From the NCBI GenBank assembly GCA_029203125.1, contig CP119317.1:2046001-2110000 (forward strand): a stretch of 64,000 nucleotides of DNA, given 5' to 3'. This DNA is from Candidatus Cohnella colombiensis (GTDB lineage: Bacteria > Bacillota > Bacilli > Paenibacillales > Paenibacillaceae). Shown piece by piece: positions 6,255 through 15,844 of the stretch. A program made the translations under genes and the position numbers. The notes under the pieces are model-generated. The model made no database searches and was not told the DNA's origin. It worked only from the letters and a program-made list of their open reading frames with translations. Position 1 is the stretch's first letter. Every line of letters begins with the position of its first letter.

Positions 6255-8306
6255 TCAATCGAGAGGCTCAACAACATCATTGGAATCACGCTGTAGCTGT
6301 TCTCTCAGTAAATGATATTGTGGAGAACTCCACCAATCTTCACGTGCAGTGAGCGCAACTGCATCATCACGTGCCTGCTCAAGTACTTCGAAATCAAGCA
6401 GCAAGTTCGCAAGGCGAAATTCAGGCATTCCGCTCTGCTTCGTCCCGAAGAAATCTCCTGGTCCACGAATCTCCAGATCACGACGAGAAATTTCGAACCC
6501 GTCATCTGTCTCTGTCATCGCACGCATGCGCTCTTGACCATTTTCCGACTTCGGATCCGCAATGAGAATACAGAACGATTGATGCTCTCCACGCCCCACC
6601 CGTCCACGAAGCTGATGAAGCTGAGACAGACCGAACCGCTCCGCATCCATCACGATCATGAGCGTCGCATTTGGCACATCCACGCCAACCTCAATCACAG
6701 TCGTGGAGACGAGCACATTCGTATCTCCTGCTGCGAATTTCCCCATTGTAGCTTCCTTTTCGTCTGCAGACATTCGACCATGTAATAAACCAATCGATAG
6801 CTCCGGCAGTCCTTGGACCAATTGCATATGCAAATCGATCGCATTTTGCACATCAAGCTTCTCAGATTCCTCAATTAACGGACAGATGAAGAATGCTTGT
6901 CTACCCGCTTCAGCTTCTCTTCGAATAAACCCAAGCACACGATCCATCATCTCATGTTTAACCCAATAAGTCTTAATCGGTTTGCGCCCCTTGGGACGCT
7001 CACGAATCGTCGATACATCCATATCTCCGAACACACTAATCGCCAGCGTCCGTGGGATCGGCGTTGCCGTCATCGTCAGCACATCAGGGTTCATCCCCTT
7101 ACGTCGCAATACGCTTCGTTGCTGTACGCCGAATCGGTGCTGCTCATCGGTTACAACGAGTCCTAGGCTGCGGAAATAAACATCTTCCTGAATCAGAGCA
7201 TGAGTGCCCACGACAATATCAAGCAATCCCATCTGAAGTGCAGCAATGAGATCTTTGCGCTTCCGGCCAGACACGCTCCCCGTTAACAAGCCAACAGTAA
7301 TTCCGAACGGCTCGAATATCTTCTGCAATGACCTCATGTGCTGATCAGCTAATATTTCTGTTGGTACCATTAACGCACCCTGATGTCCCGCCCTAACCGT
7401 CGCAAATAGACCAACCGCAGCAACAACGGTCTTGCCTGACCCTACATCCCCTTGAAGCAAGCGATTCATTACAAACGGTTGCTTCATATCGTGTAAAATT
7501 TCGTTAATGACTTGCTTCTGTGCAGCTGTTAATTCGAATGGAAACTTGCTTACAAAATCACGAATTTCATCATTATTGACGAGATGCACCAACCCATCGT
7601 GTTGCTTAAGGTGAGTTGCCCGATAGTTTTGGAGCTTAAGTTGAAATAAGAATAGCTCCTCGTATACCATGCGACGACGGGCCTCTTGCCCTTCTCGCGT
7701 GTTCTCAGGGTGATGGATGCGCATAATCGCTTCACGTCGTTCCATGAGACGGTGCTTAGCAACAAGCTCCTCAGGTAGCAGCTCAGGGATCAGGTTGCCA
7801 TATTGCGTCAAAGCACGTTCAATTGTCTTCCGCATCCAAGCTTGCGTTAGCGTACCCGCGATCGAATAGACTGGCTGCACCGTGCCTGACCGCATCACTC
7901 CTTGATCAGGGAATTCAGACTCTGCTACAGTAATTTGCTTGCGACGCTGTTCCCATTTACCTGTTAATGTGATTTCTCGACCGGGAACCAATTGACTTTG
8001 CAAAAAATTCCGATTGAACCACACTGCCGTTAGAAGCAAGCCATCAACAGTGACTCGACAAAACAATCTCGATTTCCCACCAAATCGCTGCAATACGGGT
8101 ACACTCGCAATCGAACCTTGAACCGTGACTTTCTCCCCATCCTTCACCTCGTGGAGAGCTCGAATTTGATAGTCCTCGTATCGGAAAGGATAATACTCGA
8201 TCAGTTGCCCTACAGTGAAAATACCTAAGGCGTGCAGCTCCTCGGATTTCTTGGAGCCCACGCCTTGTAATTGGTTTATTGGAATTGTGAATAGATGAAT
8301 AGCCAT
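6255..8306 (-). CDS. recG: ATP-dependent DNA helicase RecG
   Basis: A 683-residue protein, usual length for RecG. N-terminal wedge/OB domain (residues 1-160), helicase motif I GDVGSGKT at 286-293, motif II DEQH at 387-390, motif III TATPIPRT, motif VI QLRGRVGRG, and the C-terminal TRG region with FGTKQSG. RecG drives fork regression and branch migration of Holliday junctions. Start ATG (MAIHLF) fits family N termini. It follows degV by about 34 bases in a probable yloU-yloV-degV-recG run. Confidence 0.97.
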   Translation of the reverse strand: MAIHLFTIPINQLQGVGSKKSEELHALGIFTVGQLIEYYPFRYEDYQIRALHEVKDGEKVTVQGSIASVPVLQRFGGKSRLFCRVTVDGLLLTAVWFNRNFLQSQLVPGREITLTGKWEQRRKQITVAESEFPDQGVMRSGTVQPVYSIAGTLTQAWMRKTIERALTQYGNLIPELLPEELVAKHRLMERREAIMRIHHPENTREGQEARRRMVYEELFLFQLKLQNYRATHLKQHDGLVHLVNNDEIRDFVSKFPFELTAAQKQVINEILHDMKQPFVMNRLLQGDVGSGKTVVAAVGLFATVRAGHQGALMVPTEILADQHMRSLQKIFEPFGITVGLLTGSVSGRKRKDLIAALQMGLLDIVVGTHALIQEDVYFRSLGLVVTDEQHRFGVQQRSVLRRKGMNPDVLTMTATPIPRTLAISVFGDMDVSTIRERPKGRKPIKTYWVKHEMMDRVLGFIRREAEAGRQAFFICPLIEESEKLDVQNAIDLHMQLVQGLPELSIGLLHGRMSADEKEATMGKFAAGDTNVLVSTTVIEVGVDVPNATLMIVMDAERFGLSQLHQLRGRVGRGEHQSFCILIADPKSENGQERMRAMTETDDGFEISRRDLEIRGPGDFFGTKQSGMPEFRLANLLLDFEVLEQARDDAVALTAREDWWSSPQYHLLREQLQRDSNDVVEPLD

Positions 8307-8339
8307 AACTCTAACCCCATTTAGTACAAAATGCTGTGA

Positions 8340-9191
8340 TCAAACAGGAGTTACGAAAAGTCCAATCGTGCCTGGGCCTGCATGAGCCCCGATGACAGGG
8401 CCAATTTCAACTTCAGAGTAAATTTGTACATTCAAATTCGACTTTGCCAATTCTGCCATTTCCGCAACACCATTCTCGAAGCCCGGCGTCTTCGCGATGG
8501 CTAGGTTGACAGGGCGGTCTGAGAAATCTGCTTGCAGCATCTCCACAATACGATTCATCGCTTTCTTATGTCCACGAACTTTATCGATTGGGAATATGCT
8601 GCCCTCGTCATCGATAGACAGGATCGGTTTAATATTCAGCAATGTGCCAAGCACAGCTGATGCTTTCCCGATTCTACCGCCCTTCTGCAAATATTCCAAC
8701 GTTTCAACGAGAAAATATAACTTTAATTGATCGCGAAGACGACTAATTTCAGCGACAATTTGCTCGGAAGTTGCTCCTGCAAGCGCCATTTCCGCAGCCT
8801 TTACAACAAACTGGCCGTAGCCGAATGAAGCCGATCTGGAGTCTATAACAGTGATATCCACATCATCTTCGAACATCGACTTCGCAATACATGCTGACTG
8901 ATAAGTACCACTCATCGCAGACGACAAATTGACACAAACGACAGCGTAGCCTTGATCGATCAAACTGCTAAATACTTCGAAAAAATCTGCCGGTGATGGC
9001 TGCGACGATTTCGCAAGCTGACCCGTCTTCGTGATCATTTCGTAGAACTCCACAGGCTGCAATTCAATATTGTCCAGATAGGATTGTTCACCCACAATCA
9101 CTTTCAGCGGAACCATCGCAATGTTCAGACGTTCACGTACATCTTTAGGTATATCTGCTGTACTATCAGTAACGAGTGCAACTGCTGCCAT
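8340..9191 (-). CDS. degV: DegV family fatty-acid-binding protein
   Basis: A 283-residue protein with the DegV opening VALVTDSTADIP, the central LSSAMSGTYQSA loop and the C-terminal HAGPGTIGLFV motif. DegV/FakB proteins bind a fatty acid and present it to FakA, the kinase. The gene immediately upstream (28 bases away) is the FakA-like DAK2 protein, so the pair probably forms an exogenous fatty acid kinase. In B. subtilis sdaAB/sdaAA occupy this place, so the pairing here is lineage specific. Confidence 0.92.
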   Translation of the reverse strand: MAAVALVTDSTADIPKDVRERLNIAMVPLKVIVGEQSYLDNIELQPVEFYEMITKTGQLAKSSQPSPADFFEVFSSLIDQGYAVVCVNLSSAMSGTYQSACIAKSMFEDDVDITVIDSRSASFGYGQFVVKAAEMALAGATSEQIVAEISRLRDQLKLYFLVETLEYLQKGGRIGKASAVLGTLLNIKPILSIDDEGSIFPIDKVRGHKKAMNRIVEMLQADFSDRPVNLAIAKTPGFENGVAEMAELAKSNLNVQIYSEVEIGPVIGAHAGPGTIGLFVTPV

Positions 9192-9219
9192 GAGCTTGTC
9201 CTCCGATCTAATGTTACAT

Positions 9220-10986
9220 TCACGATTCTACTGCGAATAAATACGGGTAGAGAGGCTGACCTCCAACATGAATCTCCACTTCAATGTCAGGATATTGCTC
9301 AGTTATCCAGTCTTCAAGCTGCTTCGTCTGAACTGAATCCGCATCCTCGCCTGTAAGGACTGTAATCATATCTCCCCCGTCAGCAAGTAGGCCTGCAATT
9401 AGCTGCTCACAAGTGCTGAGTATGCTGCTTGTGGATACGACAATTGTTTTGTCCTTAATTCCAATATATTGGCCTTCTTTAATATCAATGCCATCCATAA
9501 CTGTATCTCTCACGGCCAAAGTGATTTGACCCGTAACCACTTGCTCAGACGCCTTCGTCATACGTGCAAGATTAGATGATTCCGATTCATTCTCATGGAA
9601 AGCAAGCATTGCTGCCATCCCCTGCGGAATCGTTCGTGTTGGAACAACCGTAACCGCGCGATCTGTAAGCTCTGCAGCTTGCTTTGCTGCTAGGATTACA
9701 TTCGGATTGTTCGGCAACAAATACACATGATGCGCTGACAATGAAGAGATCGCACTTAACAAATCCTCTGTGCTCGGATTCATGCTCTGACCGCCCGAGA
9801 TGACGATGTCAACGCCCAGGCTACGGAACAATTCTGCATTTCCTTCGCCTACGCTAACGACAACAACACCATAAGCAGCCATCTCATACACATCAGGATT
9901 AGGCACACTTTCCGGAGATGCGGTTACACCGGGCAATGCTGCAACACCTGGCAATGAATAGTCCACCATCGGTTGCAATTCTGGCACATGAGCTTGCGAA
10001 TCATTCGATTGCAGCAAATCTTTGTGCTGTTCCTGCATATTCAATATATGAATATCCGTAATATTTCCATAAGGTAAAGCCGCATTCAGCACGTCACCTG
10101 GACGTCTTGAATGAACATGTACCTTAATAATATCATCGTCATCGATGAGTATAATTGAATCGCCATCGCGCTCAAGCACTTGACGGAAGCTGCGTTCAGA
10201 ATATGATACAGATGTAGCTGTACGCTGGATGAAAAACTCCATATCGTAAGGGAACATGATGCTCTCTGTCGAAATTTTCGCTTGCGCAGGTGCATTCGTT
10301 GGAACAGCTTTTGCAAGTCCGAACGGCGCAGCAGAACTGCGGTTTGTAGACGGAGACTTTACATCTACAGCACCATTCAAGTAATTCAGGAATCCTTCGT
10401 AAATATATACAAGCCCTTGACCGCCAGAGTCTACAACTCCGACCTGTTTAAGGATCGGCAACATTTCTTGCGTTAGCGCTAATGTTTCAGAAGCCTTGTC
10501 ATACACTTCATGCATCCATTCGACAATATCAGCTATACGTCGAGAAGCTTGAACGCCATGGCGAGCCGCTTCACGTGCAACTGTTAAGATCGTCCCTTCA
10601 ACAGGCTTCACTACCGCTTTGTAAGCGGTATCAACTCCTTGTTGCAGTGCATTAGCAAAAAGAGGTACTGTAAGCACTTGTTGACCTGCTACCGCTCTAG
10701 AAAACCCGCGGAACAATTGTGACAGTATCACTCCTGAGTTACCTCTAGCTCCCATGAGAAGACCTTTGGACAGCACTTCTGCAGCCCGACCCACATCATC
10801 TGTAGGCTTTTTCATTAATTCAACGACACCTGCGGACATCGTTAAATTCATATTGGTTCCCGTATCGCCATCCGGCACAGGGAACACATTTAGAGCATTG
10901 ACGCGTTCCGCATTATGCGATAGCTTTTCCGCGCCCGACACAATCATGTCTGCCCATTCTTTTCCATTCAAATTACGTTTGCTCAA
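9220..10986 (-). CDS. fakA: DAK2-domain kinase, FakA/YloV family
   Basis: A 588-residue protein with an N-terminal DhaL-like nucleotide domain: VFPVPDGDTGTNMNLT (PDGDTGTN at residues 38-45), GARGNSGVILSQLFRG near 77-92 and SGGQG near 193-197. The middle and C-terminal parts match the YloV/FakA extension that contacts FakB. FakA phosphorylates fatty acids bound to FakB/DegV. The next gene downstream is a DegV protein, supporting that role. It follows the Asp23 gene yloU by 24 bases, the conserved yloU-yloV order. Confidence 0.93.
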   Translation of the reverse strand: MSKRNLNGKEWADMIVSGAEKLSHNAERVNALNVFPVPDGDTGTNMNLTMSAGVVELMKKPTDDVGRAAEVLSKGLLMGARGNSGVILSQLFRGFSRAVAGQQVLTVPLFANALQQGVDTAYKAVVKPVEGTILTVAREAARHGVQASRRIADIVEWMHEVYDKASETLALTQEMLPILKQVGVVDSGGQGLVYIYEGFLNYLNGAVDVKSPSTNRSSAAPFGLAKAVPTNAPAQAKISTESIMFPYDMEFFIQRTATSVSYSERSFRQVLERDGDSIILIDDDDIIKVHVHSRRPGDVLNAALPYGNITDIHILNMQEQHKDLLQSNDSQAHVPELQPMVDYSLPGVAALPGVTASPESVPNPDVYEMAAYGVVVVSVGEGNAELFRSLGVDIVISGGQSMNPSTEDLLSAISSLSAHHVYLLPNNPNVILAAKQAAELTDRAVTVVPTRTIPQGMAAMLAFHENESESSNLARMTKASEQVVTGQITLAVRDTVMDGIDIKEGQYIGIKDKTIVVSTSSILSTCEQLIAGLLADGGDMITVLTGEDADSVQTKQLEDWITEQYPDIEVEIHVGGQPLYPYLFAVES

Positions 10987-11010
10987 CGTTGCAGTCCCCT
11001 TCCTATATCG

Positions 11011-11370
11011 TTAGCCTATTACGCGAACACCTTGAACGATGATATTCACGAAATCTACTTTTAGGCCCACAACTTCTTCGAGCACATATTTTACTCTTGA
11101 CTGAATATTGTGTGCAACCTCAGATATTTTTGTACCATAACTTACGATAACATAAAGATCAAGATGGAATAACTCGCCTTCTTGACGAACTTCAACTCCC
11201 CGGGACAGATTTTCTCTGCCAAGTAGTTCAGCCAATCCATCCTTCAAGCTTTTGCGAGAAGCCATTCCAACGAGACCATAACAATCGAGCGCTGCCGAAC
11301 CCGCAATGACAGCGATCACTTGATCTGCGACATCTATTTTTCCGTTTTCCGAAGCCAGTTGCATGGGCAT
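11011..11370 (-). CDS. yloU: Asp23/Gls24 family protein (YloU)
   Basis: A 119-residue Asp23 family protein: GKIDVADQVIAVIAGSAALDCYGLVGM at the N terminus and YGTKISEVAHNIQSRVKY near the end. Asp23 proteins are small cytoplasmic proteins linked to envelope homeostasis. It is divergent from rpmB and upstream of yloV, exactly as in B. subtilis. A plausible promoter (TACAAT at plus 11412-11417) lies about 40 bases upstream of the ATG. Confidence 0.93.
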   Translation of the reverse strand: MPMQLASENGKIDVADQVIAVIAGSAALDCYGLVGMASRKSLKDGLAELLGRENLSRGVEVRQEGELFHLDLYVIVSYGTKISEVAHNIQSRVKYVLEEVVGLKVDFVNIIVQGVRVIG

Positions 11371-11411
11371 GGAAATTCACTCCTCTATGCCTTTATTATG
11401 GACTATACCTC

Positions 11412-11417
11412 ATTGTA
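11412..11417 (-). promoter_or_regulatory. possible -10 box for the yloU-yloV run
   Basis: TACAAT on the minus strand, 41 bases upstream of the yloU ATG. The best -35 at 17 bases (TTCATT) is poor, so this is tentative. Confidence 0.35.
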
Positions 11418-11523
11418 CTATAAAAAATGTGGAGAATGAAGCCGTAATCTAAGGAAACGTGTTGAATGCTTGTTTTTATGCGATAGGAACCCGTTCCATT
11501 CGGTTTTATGAGCTTTTTGTGAA

Positions 11524-11610
11524 CATGTCAGAAAGCATAAAATTATGTATGCTTTTCTGAATGTCTCCGCAATGCTTCTTCCACGTCCAAGGACGCTGGA
11601 GGGCGTTTTT
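11524..11610 (-). repeat. dispersed two-hairpin element, copy A
   Basis: Read on the minus strand it begins AAAAACG, has a first hairpin with CGTCCTTGGACG at its tip (plus 11580-11600), the linker AAGAAGCATTGCGGAG, and a second hairpin with CAGAAAAGCATA paired to TATGCTTTCTG (plus 11529-11539 and 11548-11559). Layout and linker match copies B and C, while the second stem differs in sequence but keeps pairing. It lies between the divergent yloU and rpmB promoters. Confidence 0.75.
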
Positions 11611-11615
11611 GCTTG

Positions 11616-11644
11616 TTGCAAGGCGTCTTTCCTTATGTTAAGAT
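11616..11644 (+). promoter_or_regulatory. probable rpmB promoter
   Basis: -35 TTGCAA (11616-11621), 17-base spacer, -10 TAAGAT (11639-11644), each matching four of six consensus bases. The start codon is about 43 bases downstream of the -10. Confidence 0.4.
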
Positions 11645-11686
11645 AATTTAGTGTTTGTATGGACGTCGCAGGGAGGTGTATGTTTA

Positions 11687-11875
11687 GTGGCTCGTAAATG
11701 TTATGTATCTGGGAAGAAGCCGGGCTCCGGCAACAACAAATCTCACGCAAATAACACTACCCGCCGTACTTGGGGGGTTAACGTACAAAAAGTGCGCATT
11801 CTGGTGAATGGTAAACCGAAACGTGTTTATGTCAGCGCTCGCGCTTTGAAGTCCGGAGAAGTGACTCGCGTGTAA
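11687..11875 (+). CDS. rpmB: 50S ribosomal protein L28
   Basis: The start is the GTG at 11687, preceded by GGGAGG; 62 residues, the normal L28 length. It opens ARKCYVSGKKPGSGNN and carries the NKSHANNTTRRTW signature and VYVSARALKSGEV end. No CXXC zinc pair, so it is the zinc-free form. It stands alone on the plus strand between yloU and spoVM, as in B. subtilis, and ends before a strong hairpin. Confidence 0.97.
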   Translation: MARKCYVSGKKPGSGNNKSHANNTTRRTWGVNVQKVRILVNGKPKRVYVSARALKSGEVTRV

Positions 11876-11894
11876 TTGCCGAGTCGATCAAGAA

Positions 11895-11936
11895 GAGGGC
11901 TGCAACAAAAGTATTTATACTTTTGTTGCAGCCCTC
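11895..11936. terminator. bidirectional terminator between rpmB and spoVM
   Basis: A perfect 19-base stem (11895-11913 with 11918-11936) and a four-base loop, with only modest T-rich flanks. The genes on each side converge on it. Confidence 0.75.
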
Positions 11937-11999
11937 TCTTGTATTTCAGCATCATTCAGATGCCGATGGTGTTATTGAACGGGGACAGGGTTAGCTCCG

Positions 12000-12080
12000 T
12001 TAGTTTTTATGAAAAGTGTTGAGAATTGCTTTGACGAAGCCGCCTAGAAATCTTGGTAGCTTGATGGTGTAAAACTTCAT
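12000..12080 (-). CDS. spoVM: stage V sporulation protein M
   Basis: A 26-residue peptide, too short for usual gene finders. Translation gives MKFYTIKLPRFLGGFVKAIL followed by NTFHKN, clearly the amphipathic SpoVM helix (B. subtilis begins MKFYTIKLPKFLGG), with Pro9 in place. ATG at 12078-12080 follows GGAGGAGGGATGGGAAG. SpoVM marks the convex forespore membrane and anchors SpoIVA for coat and cortex assembly. It lies between rpe and rpmB, its conserved location; the thiN gene usually found between rpe and spoVM is absent. Confidence 0.96.
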   Translation of the reverse strand: MKFYTIKLPRFLGGFVKAILNTFHKN

Positions 12081-12168
12081 CTTCCCATCCCTCCTCCGCA
12101 AACTGAACCCTTACGATTCCAATATATGCGGATACGATTTTGTCCTATGACAGACGAAAATCAATAAG

Positions 12169-12813
12169 TTAGCGAAGAGAAGAAATTGCTGCCGCACGAT
12201 CTTTCTGCCCAAATACATAAGTGCCTGCAACGAGTGAATTTGCTCCTGCTTCCTTCACAAGCGCTGCCGTTTCCCCATTAATTCCTCCATCAACTTGAAT
12301 GTAGATGTCAGTTCGACTACTCGCTTCAAGCATCTCACGTAGCTTCCGAAGCTTAGGTAGCATAGATGGCAAGAAAGCTTGACCGCCAAATCCAGGATTG
12401 ATCGTCATAATAAGGACCAAGTCGATTTGGTCCAGTACATATTCGAGTACAGAAAGCGGTGTATGTGGATTAAGTGCAACCCCTGCCTTCATGCCGAGCT
12501 CTTTAATTTGTGATAATGTTCGTTCCAAATGAACACATGCTTCTGCATGGACCGTAATCCGATCTGCACCTGCTGCTGCTAAAGCCGGAAACAGCTGTTC
12601 CGGATGCTCAACCATGAGGTGAACATCGAAGAAGCATTGTGTTACCGGTCTAATATTCGAAATAATTGGCGGTCCAAATGTTAAATTCGGCACAAAGTGG
12701 CCATCCATAATATCAATATGAATCCAATCGGCTCCACCACGATCGATGTCTTGAATTTCTTCCCCTAATCGGGAGAAGTCTGCCGCTAAAATCGAAGGGG
12801 CAATTACAGTCAT
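12169..12813 (-). CDS. rpe: ribulose-phosphate 3-epimerase
   Basis: The ATG at 12811-12813 (MTVIAPSIL) follows GGAGGT seven bases upstream, so the longer frame to 12843 is not used. The 214-residue TIM barrel shows APSILAADFSRLGEEI, HIDIMDGHFVPNLTFGP with the metal-binding His/Asp, FDVHLMVEHP, MTINPGFGGQ and QVDGGIN. It interconverts ribulose-5-phosphate and xylulose-5-phosphate in the pentose phosphate pathway. It starts two bases after rsgA, the standard order. Confidence 0.97.
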   Translation of the reverse strand: MTVIAPSILAADFSRLGEEIQDIDRGGADWIHIDIMDGHFVPNLTFGPPIISNIRPVTQCFFDVHLMVEHPEQLFPALAAAGADRITVHAEACVHLERTLSQIKELGMKAGVALNPHTPLSVLEYVLDQIDLVLIMTINPGFGGQAFLPSMLPKLRKLREMLEASSRTDIYIQVDGGINGETAALVKEAGANSLVAGTYVFGQKDRAAAISSLR

Positions 12814-12815
12814 GA

Positions 12816-13721
12816 TTAATACCTCCGTCTCGTTTCTTTCCATTCCGTTAAAAAGCTAACGTAATGCTCATATCGACTGCTTGCAATGAGACCTTGCTCT
12901 TTGGCATCAAGTACGGCACAGGAAGGTTCATGAGTATGCGAGCAGCCCCTAAATTTACACTGATGAGATAACGGTCTGAATTCGCGGAAGCAGGAATCAA
13001 TTTCATCAATTCCAAGCTCTGCAAAGTCCAGTTGGCTGAAGCCTGGCGTATCGGCCAAATATCCGCCACCTTGCAACGAGATAAGCTCTACATGTCTGGT
13101 GGTGTGCTTCCCTCGTCCTAGCTTCATACTAATTTCATTCGTTTCTAACGTAAGACCCGGTACGAGCGCATTAAGAAGTGACGATTTACCCACACCTGAT
13201 TGTCCCGCACATACGTTGATATGTTGTGCTAGTGCGAGCTTTAAAGGCTCTAATCCCGTTCCTTGATGTGCACTCGTCAAGAACACTTTATATCCAAGCG
13301 AGCGATATAAAGCTTGTGCAGCTTCTACATTACGACGAATTTGATCGCCAACTTCACCATCCGGAATACGATCTAGCTTCGTAAGTACAATCACAGCATC
13401 TAAGCCTGCATGCTCTGTATGTACGAGAAATTTATCAAGCAAAATGAGGCTTAGCTCTGGTCGGACAACAGAAAATACGAGTACAGCTAAATCTGCATTT
13501 GCGATGGCTGGACGGATCAATGCGGACTTGCGCGGTAATATTCGTTCTACTGCACCTTCTCCATTGTCGGTGAGCGTGTAAATTACACGGTCACCGACTA
13601 AAGGAGACTGTCCACGTTGCTTCATTATTCCACGACCACGGCACTGTATGGTGTGTCCGCCTTCATCATTTTGCACATAGTAGTAGCCACTCAATGCTTT
13701 CGTAATTAAACCTTCAGGCAT
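12816..13721 (-). CDS. rsgA: ribosome small subunit-dependent GTPase A
   Basis: A 301-residue protein with OB fold (1-65), then a circularly permuted GTPase: G4-like LTKLDR before G1 GQSGVGKSSLLNAL and G3 DTPGFSQ, and a C-terminal zinc site with CKFRGCSHTHEPSC. RsgA (YloQ/CpgA) checks late 30S assembly. It sits between prkC and rpe, 38 bases after prkC; in B. subtilis it is a target of PrkC phosphorylation, which suits this operon. Confidence 0.97.
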   Translation of the reverse strand: MPEGLITKALSGYYYVQNDEGGHTIQCRGRGIMKQRGQSPLVGDRVIYTLTDNGEGAVERILPRKSALIRPAIANADLAVLVFSVVRPELSLILLDKFLVHTEHAGLDAVIVLTKLDRIPDGEVGDQIRRNVEAAQALYRSLGYKVFLTSAHQGTGLEPLKLALAQHINVCAGQSGVGKSSLLNALVPGLTLETNEISMKLGRGKHTTRHVELISLQGGGYLADTPGFSQLDFAELGIDEIDSCFREFRPLSHQCKFRGCSHTHEPSCAVLDAKEQGLIASSRYEHYVSFLTEWKETRRRY

Positions 13722-13759
13722 TAAAGCCTCGACTCCTTCAACCTTCTACTCGGATGTCG

Positions 13760-15844
13760 TCATTGAGCTACATCCTGATCCCCAGCGTCTGTGTCGCTCG
13801 CAACAGGCTCAGTACTCGGTGGTTCATTGTGAGCACTCTCATCAGGCTGCGTTGTTTCAGGTGGCTGTGGTGATGTGTCGGCCGGTATGACTGCGTACGG
13901 GAAAGTATATTTCCTTAAAAACTGATCATCCCGATAAACTAGAATTTGACCATCCTTACCTGGTGCCAATACCAATGTGACGGGTATTGTTGTTGTCCTC
14001 GTAATTTTGCGTTCTGTTAAATCAATGTTATCACCACGTGCATCCGAGTATACGATCTTAATCGTACTGCTCTGTCCATCTTGCTGAGGTGCGACTGTAA
14101 TATCATACGATTCCTGACGCGATTCTGCTGGATATCCATTGCTGATCCAGATCTGTACTTCTTGACCTTCAATAACCATTTCATTCTGCTCTGCAGGGAA
14201 CTGCTTAAATACTGTTCCTTTAGGTGCATAACTGGAATCGTACGAAATCTTGTCTTCAGGCAAAGTCAAGTTATACTTCGCAATCATCGCCTTCGCTTCA
14301 TTCAACGACTTCCCAATCAGTTCGGGCATTTTAAATGCCTCTCTGCCTTTGCTTACTGTTAAAGTAACTGTTGTATTCATCGGATCGATGCTCTCATTCG
14401 CCTTTGGCACCTGACGAAGCACAGTCCCTGGCTCACTATCATCGTACACTTCGGTTGGCAATACATTTTCTTCATCTACACCGAGTTCTACGAGCATTTT
14501 TTTCGCCGCATCAAACGATTGATTCGTTACATCAGGCATTTCTGTTAGCTCTTCACCGGAACTAACCGTAATTTGGATTGTTGCGCCTTTGGCAACCTCC
14601 ATATCCTGTTTGTTTTGCTTAGTTACTATACCGACCGGTACCGTCGCACTCGTTTCCTCTAATACGACAGGGTCAACGATCAAGCCTGCTGCTTCTAACG
14701 TGTCCCGCGCTTCTTTCTCCTGCATTCCTACAACGGTAGGTACTTTAATATCCGGTGGATTCATAATGCTACCTAAAGCACTTATCGCCCAGATGAGAAC
14801 TCCAATGAGCCCCGCGGCTAGTACACCTAGTACCGTTGGTAATATCCATCTGTTTTTTTTACTCTCTAGTCCCTCCGAATTCCAACGGTTACCATTGTCT
14901 TCGGATTTCACAACCGGCGCTTCCATCGTATTGATCATATCTGGACGTATTGCCGGAATGACACGCGTTCTCTCCGCTTCTTCATCTTCGTCACTTGGAA
15001 AGTAGACGATAGGTTCATTCAAACGCGAAGGTTGAAGACACGTTTCTAGATCACGCAGCATCTCATTAGCAGATTGATAACGCTCTTGCGGGTTTTTGCG
15101 CATCGCTCTCAAAATGATATTTTCAACGCTTTGTGGAATGTATGGATTCACTTTGCGCGGTTGTTCAAACGGTTCCTGTAGATGCTTTAACGCAACGCTA
15201 ATTGGGCTTTCTCCCAAAAAGGGTAATCTTCCCGTTAACATCTGATACAGTACGATCCCGAGCGAGTAAATATCCGATTTTTCCCCTGTCGTTACCCCTT
15301 TCGCATGCTCAGGAGAAAAATAATGTACAGATCCAACGACAGAACCGGTTTGGGTAATCGTAGAAGAAGTGACCGCACGAGCAATGCCGAAGTCCGTTAC
15401 CTTTACTCTGCCATTATTCCCAATAAGAATGTTATGAGGCTTAATATCTCGATGGATGATTTGATTATGATGAGCATGTTCTAGCGCATCACAAATTTGT
15501 GCTGTAACTCTAACCGCTTCTTCTACTTGTATCGGTGCACGTTCACGTATAATTTCATTCAGGTTCGCACCATCTATGAATTCCATTACAATATAGTGGG
15601 TATCCTCAACTTGTCCCACGTCGTAAATACTTACAATATTCGGATGAGATAATGAAGCCGCTGCCTGCGCTTCACGTCGGAAACGTTTGACAAAATCATC
15701 ATCATGTGTAAATTGCTGTCTCAAAACCTTTACCGCTACGAAACGATTTAATAATAAGTCCCGTGCTTTATATACAAGTGCCATTCCTCCGCCACCAACG
15801 CGAGCCAGCAACTCGTAACGATCACTTAAAGTTAATCCGATCAT
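13760..15844 (-). CDS. prkC: PASTA-domain serine/threonine protein kinase
   Basis: A 694-residue membrane kinase. Kinase domain at residues 10-270 with glycine loop VGGGGMALV, Lys39, HRDIKPHN with catalytic Asp133, and DFG at 151-153; one transmembrane helix at about 333-356; then three PASTA repeats from residue 367 and a C-terminal Pro/Thr-rich tail. The extracellular PASTA part senses muropeptides and peptidoglycan and can trigger germination. Its ATG overlaps the prpC stop by four bases, so kinase and phosphatase are co-translated. Confidence 0.97.
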   Translation of the reverse strand: MIGLTLSDRYELLARVGGGGMALVYKARDLLLNRFVAVKVLRQQFTHDDDFVKRFRREAQAAASLSHPNIVSIYDVGQVEDTHYIVMEFIDGANLNEIIRERAPIQVEEAVRVTAQICDALEHAHHNQIIHRDIKPHNILIGNNGRVKVTDFGIARAVTSSTITQTGSVVGSVHYFSPEHAKGVTTGEKSDIYSLGIVLYQMLTGRLPFLGESPISVALKHLQEPFEQPRKVNPYIPQSVENIILRAMRKNPQERYQSANEMLRDLETCLQPSRLNEPIVYFPSDEDEEAERTRVIPAIRPDMINTMEAPVVKSEDNGNRWNSEGLESKKNRWILPTVLGVLAAGLIGVLIWAISALGSIMNPPDIKVPTVVGMQEKEARDTLEAAGLIVDPVVLEETSATVPVGIVTKQNKQDMEVAKGATIQITVSSGEELTEMPDVTNQSFDAAKKMLVELGVDEENVLPTEVYDDSEPGTVLRQVPKANESIDPMNTTVTLTVSKGREAFKMPELIGKSLNEAKAMIAKYNLTLPEDKISYDSSYAPKGTVFKQFPAEQNEMVIEGQEVQIWISNGYPAESRQESYDITVAPQQDGQSSTIKIVYSDARGDNIDLTERKITRTTTIPVTLVLAPGKDGQILVYRDDQFLRKYTFPYAVIPADTSPQPPETTQPDESAHNEPPSTEPVASDTDAGDQDVAQ

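Noticed and set aside
11418..11750. 110-codon minus-strand frame between yloU and rpmB
   Set aside because: It runs through repeat copy A and the start of rpmB on the opposite strand, has no ribosome binding site and no family pattern.
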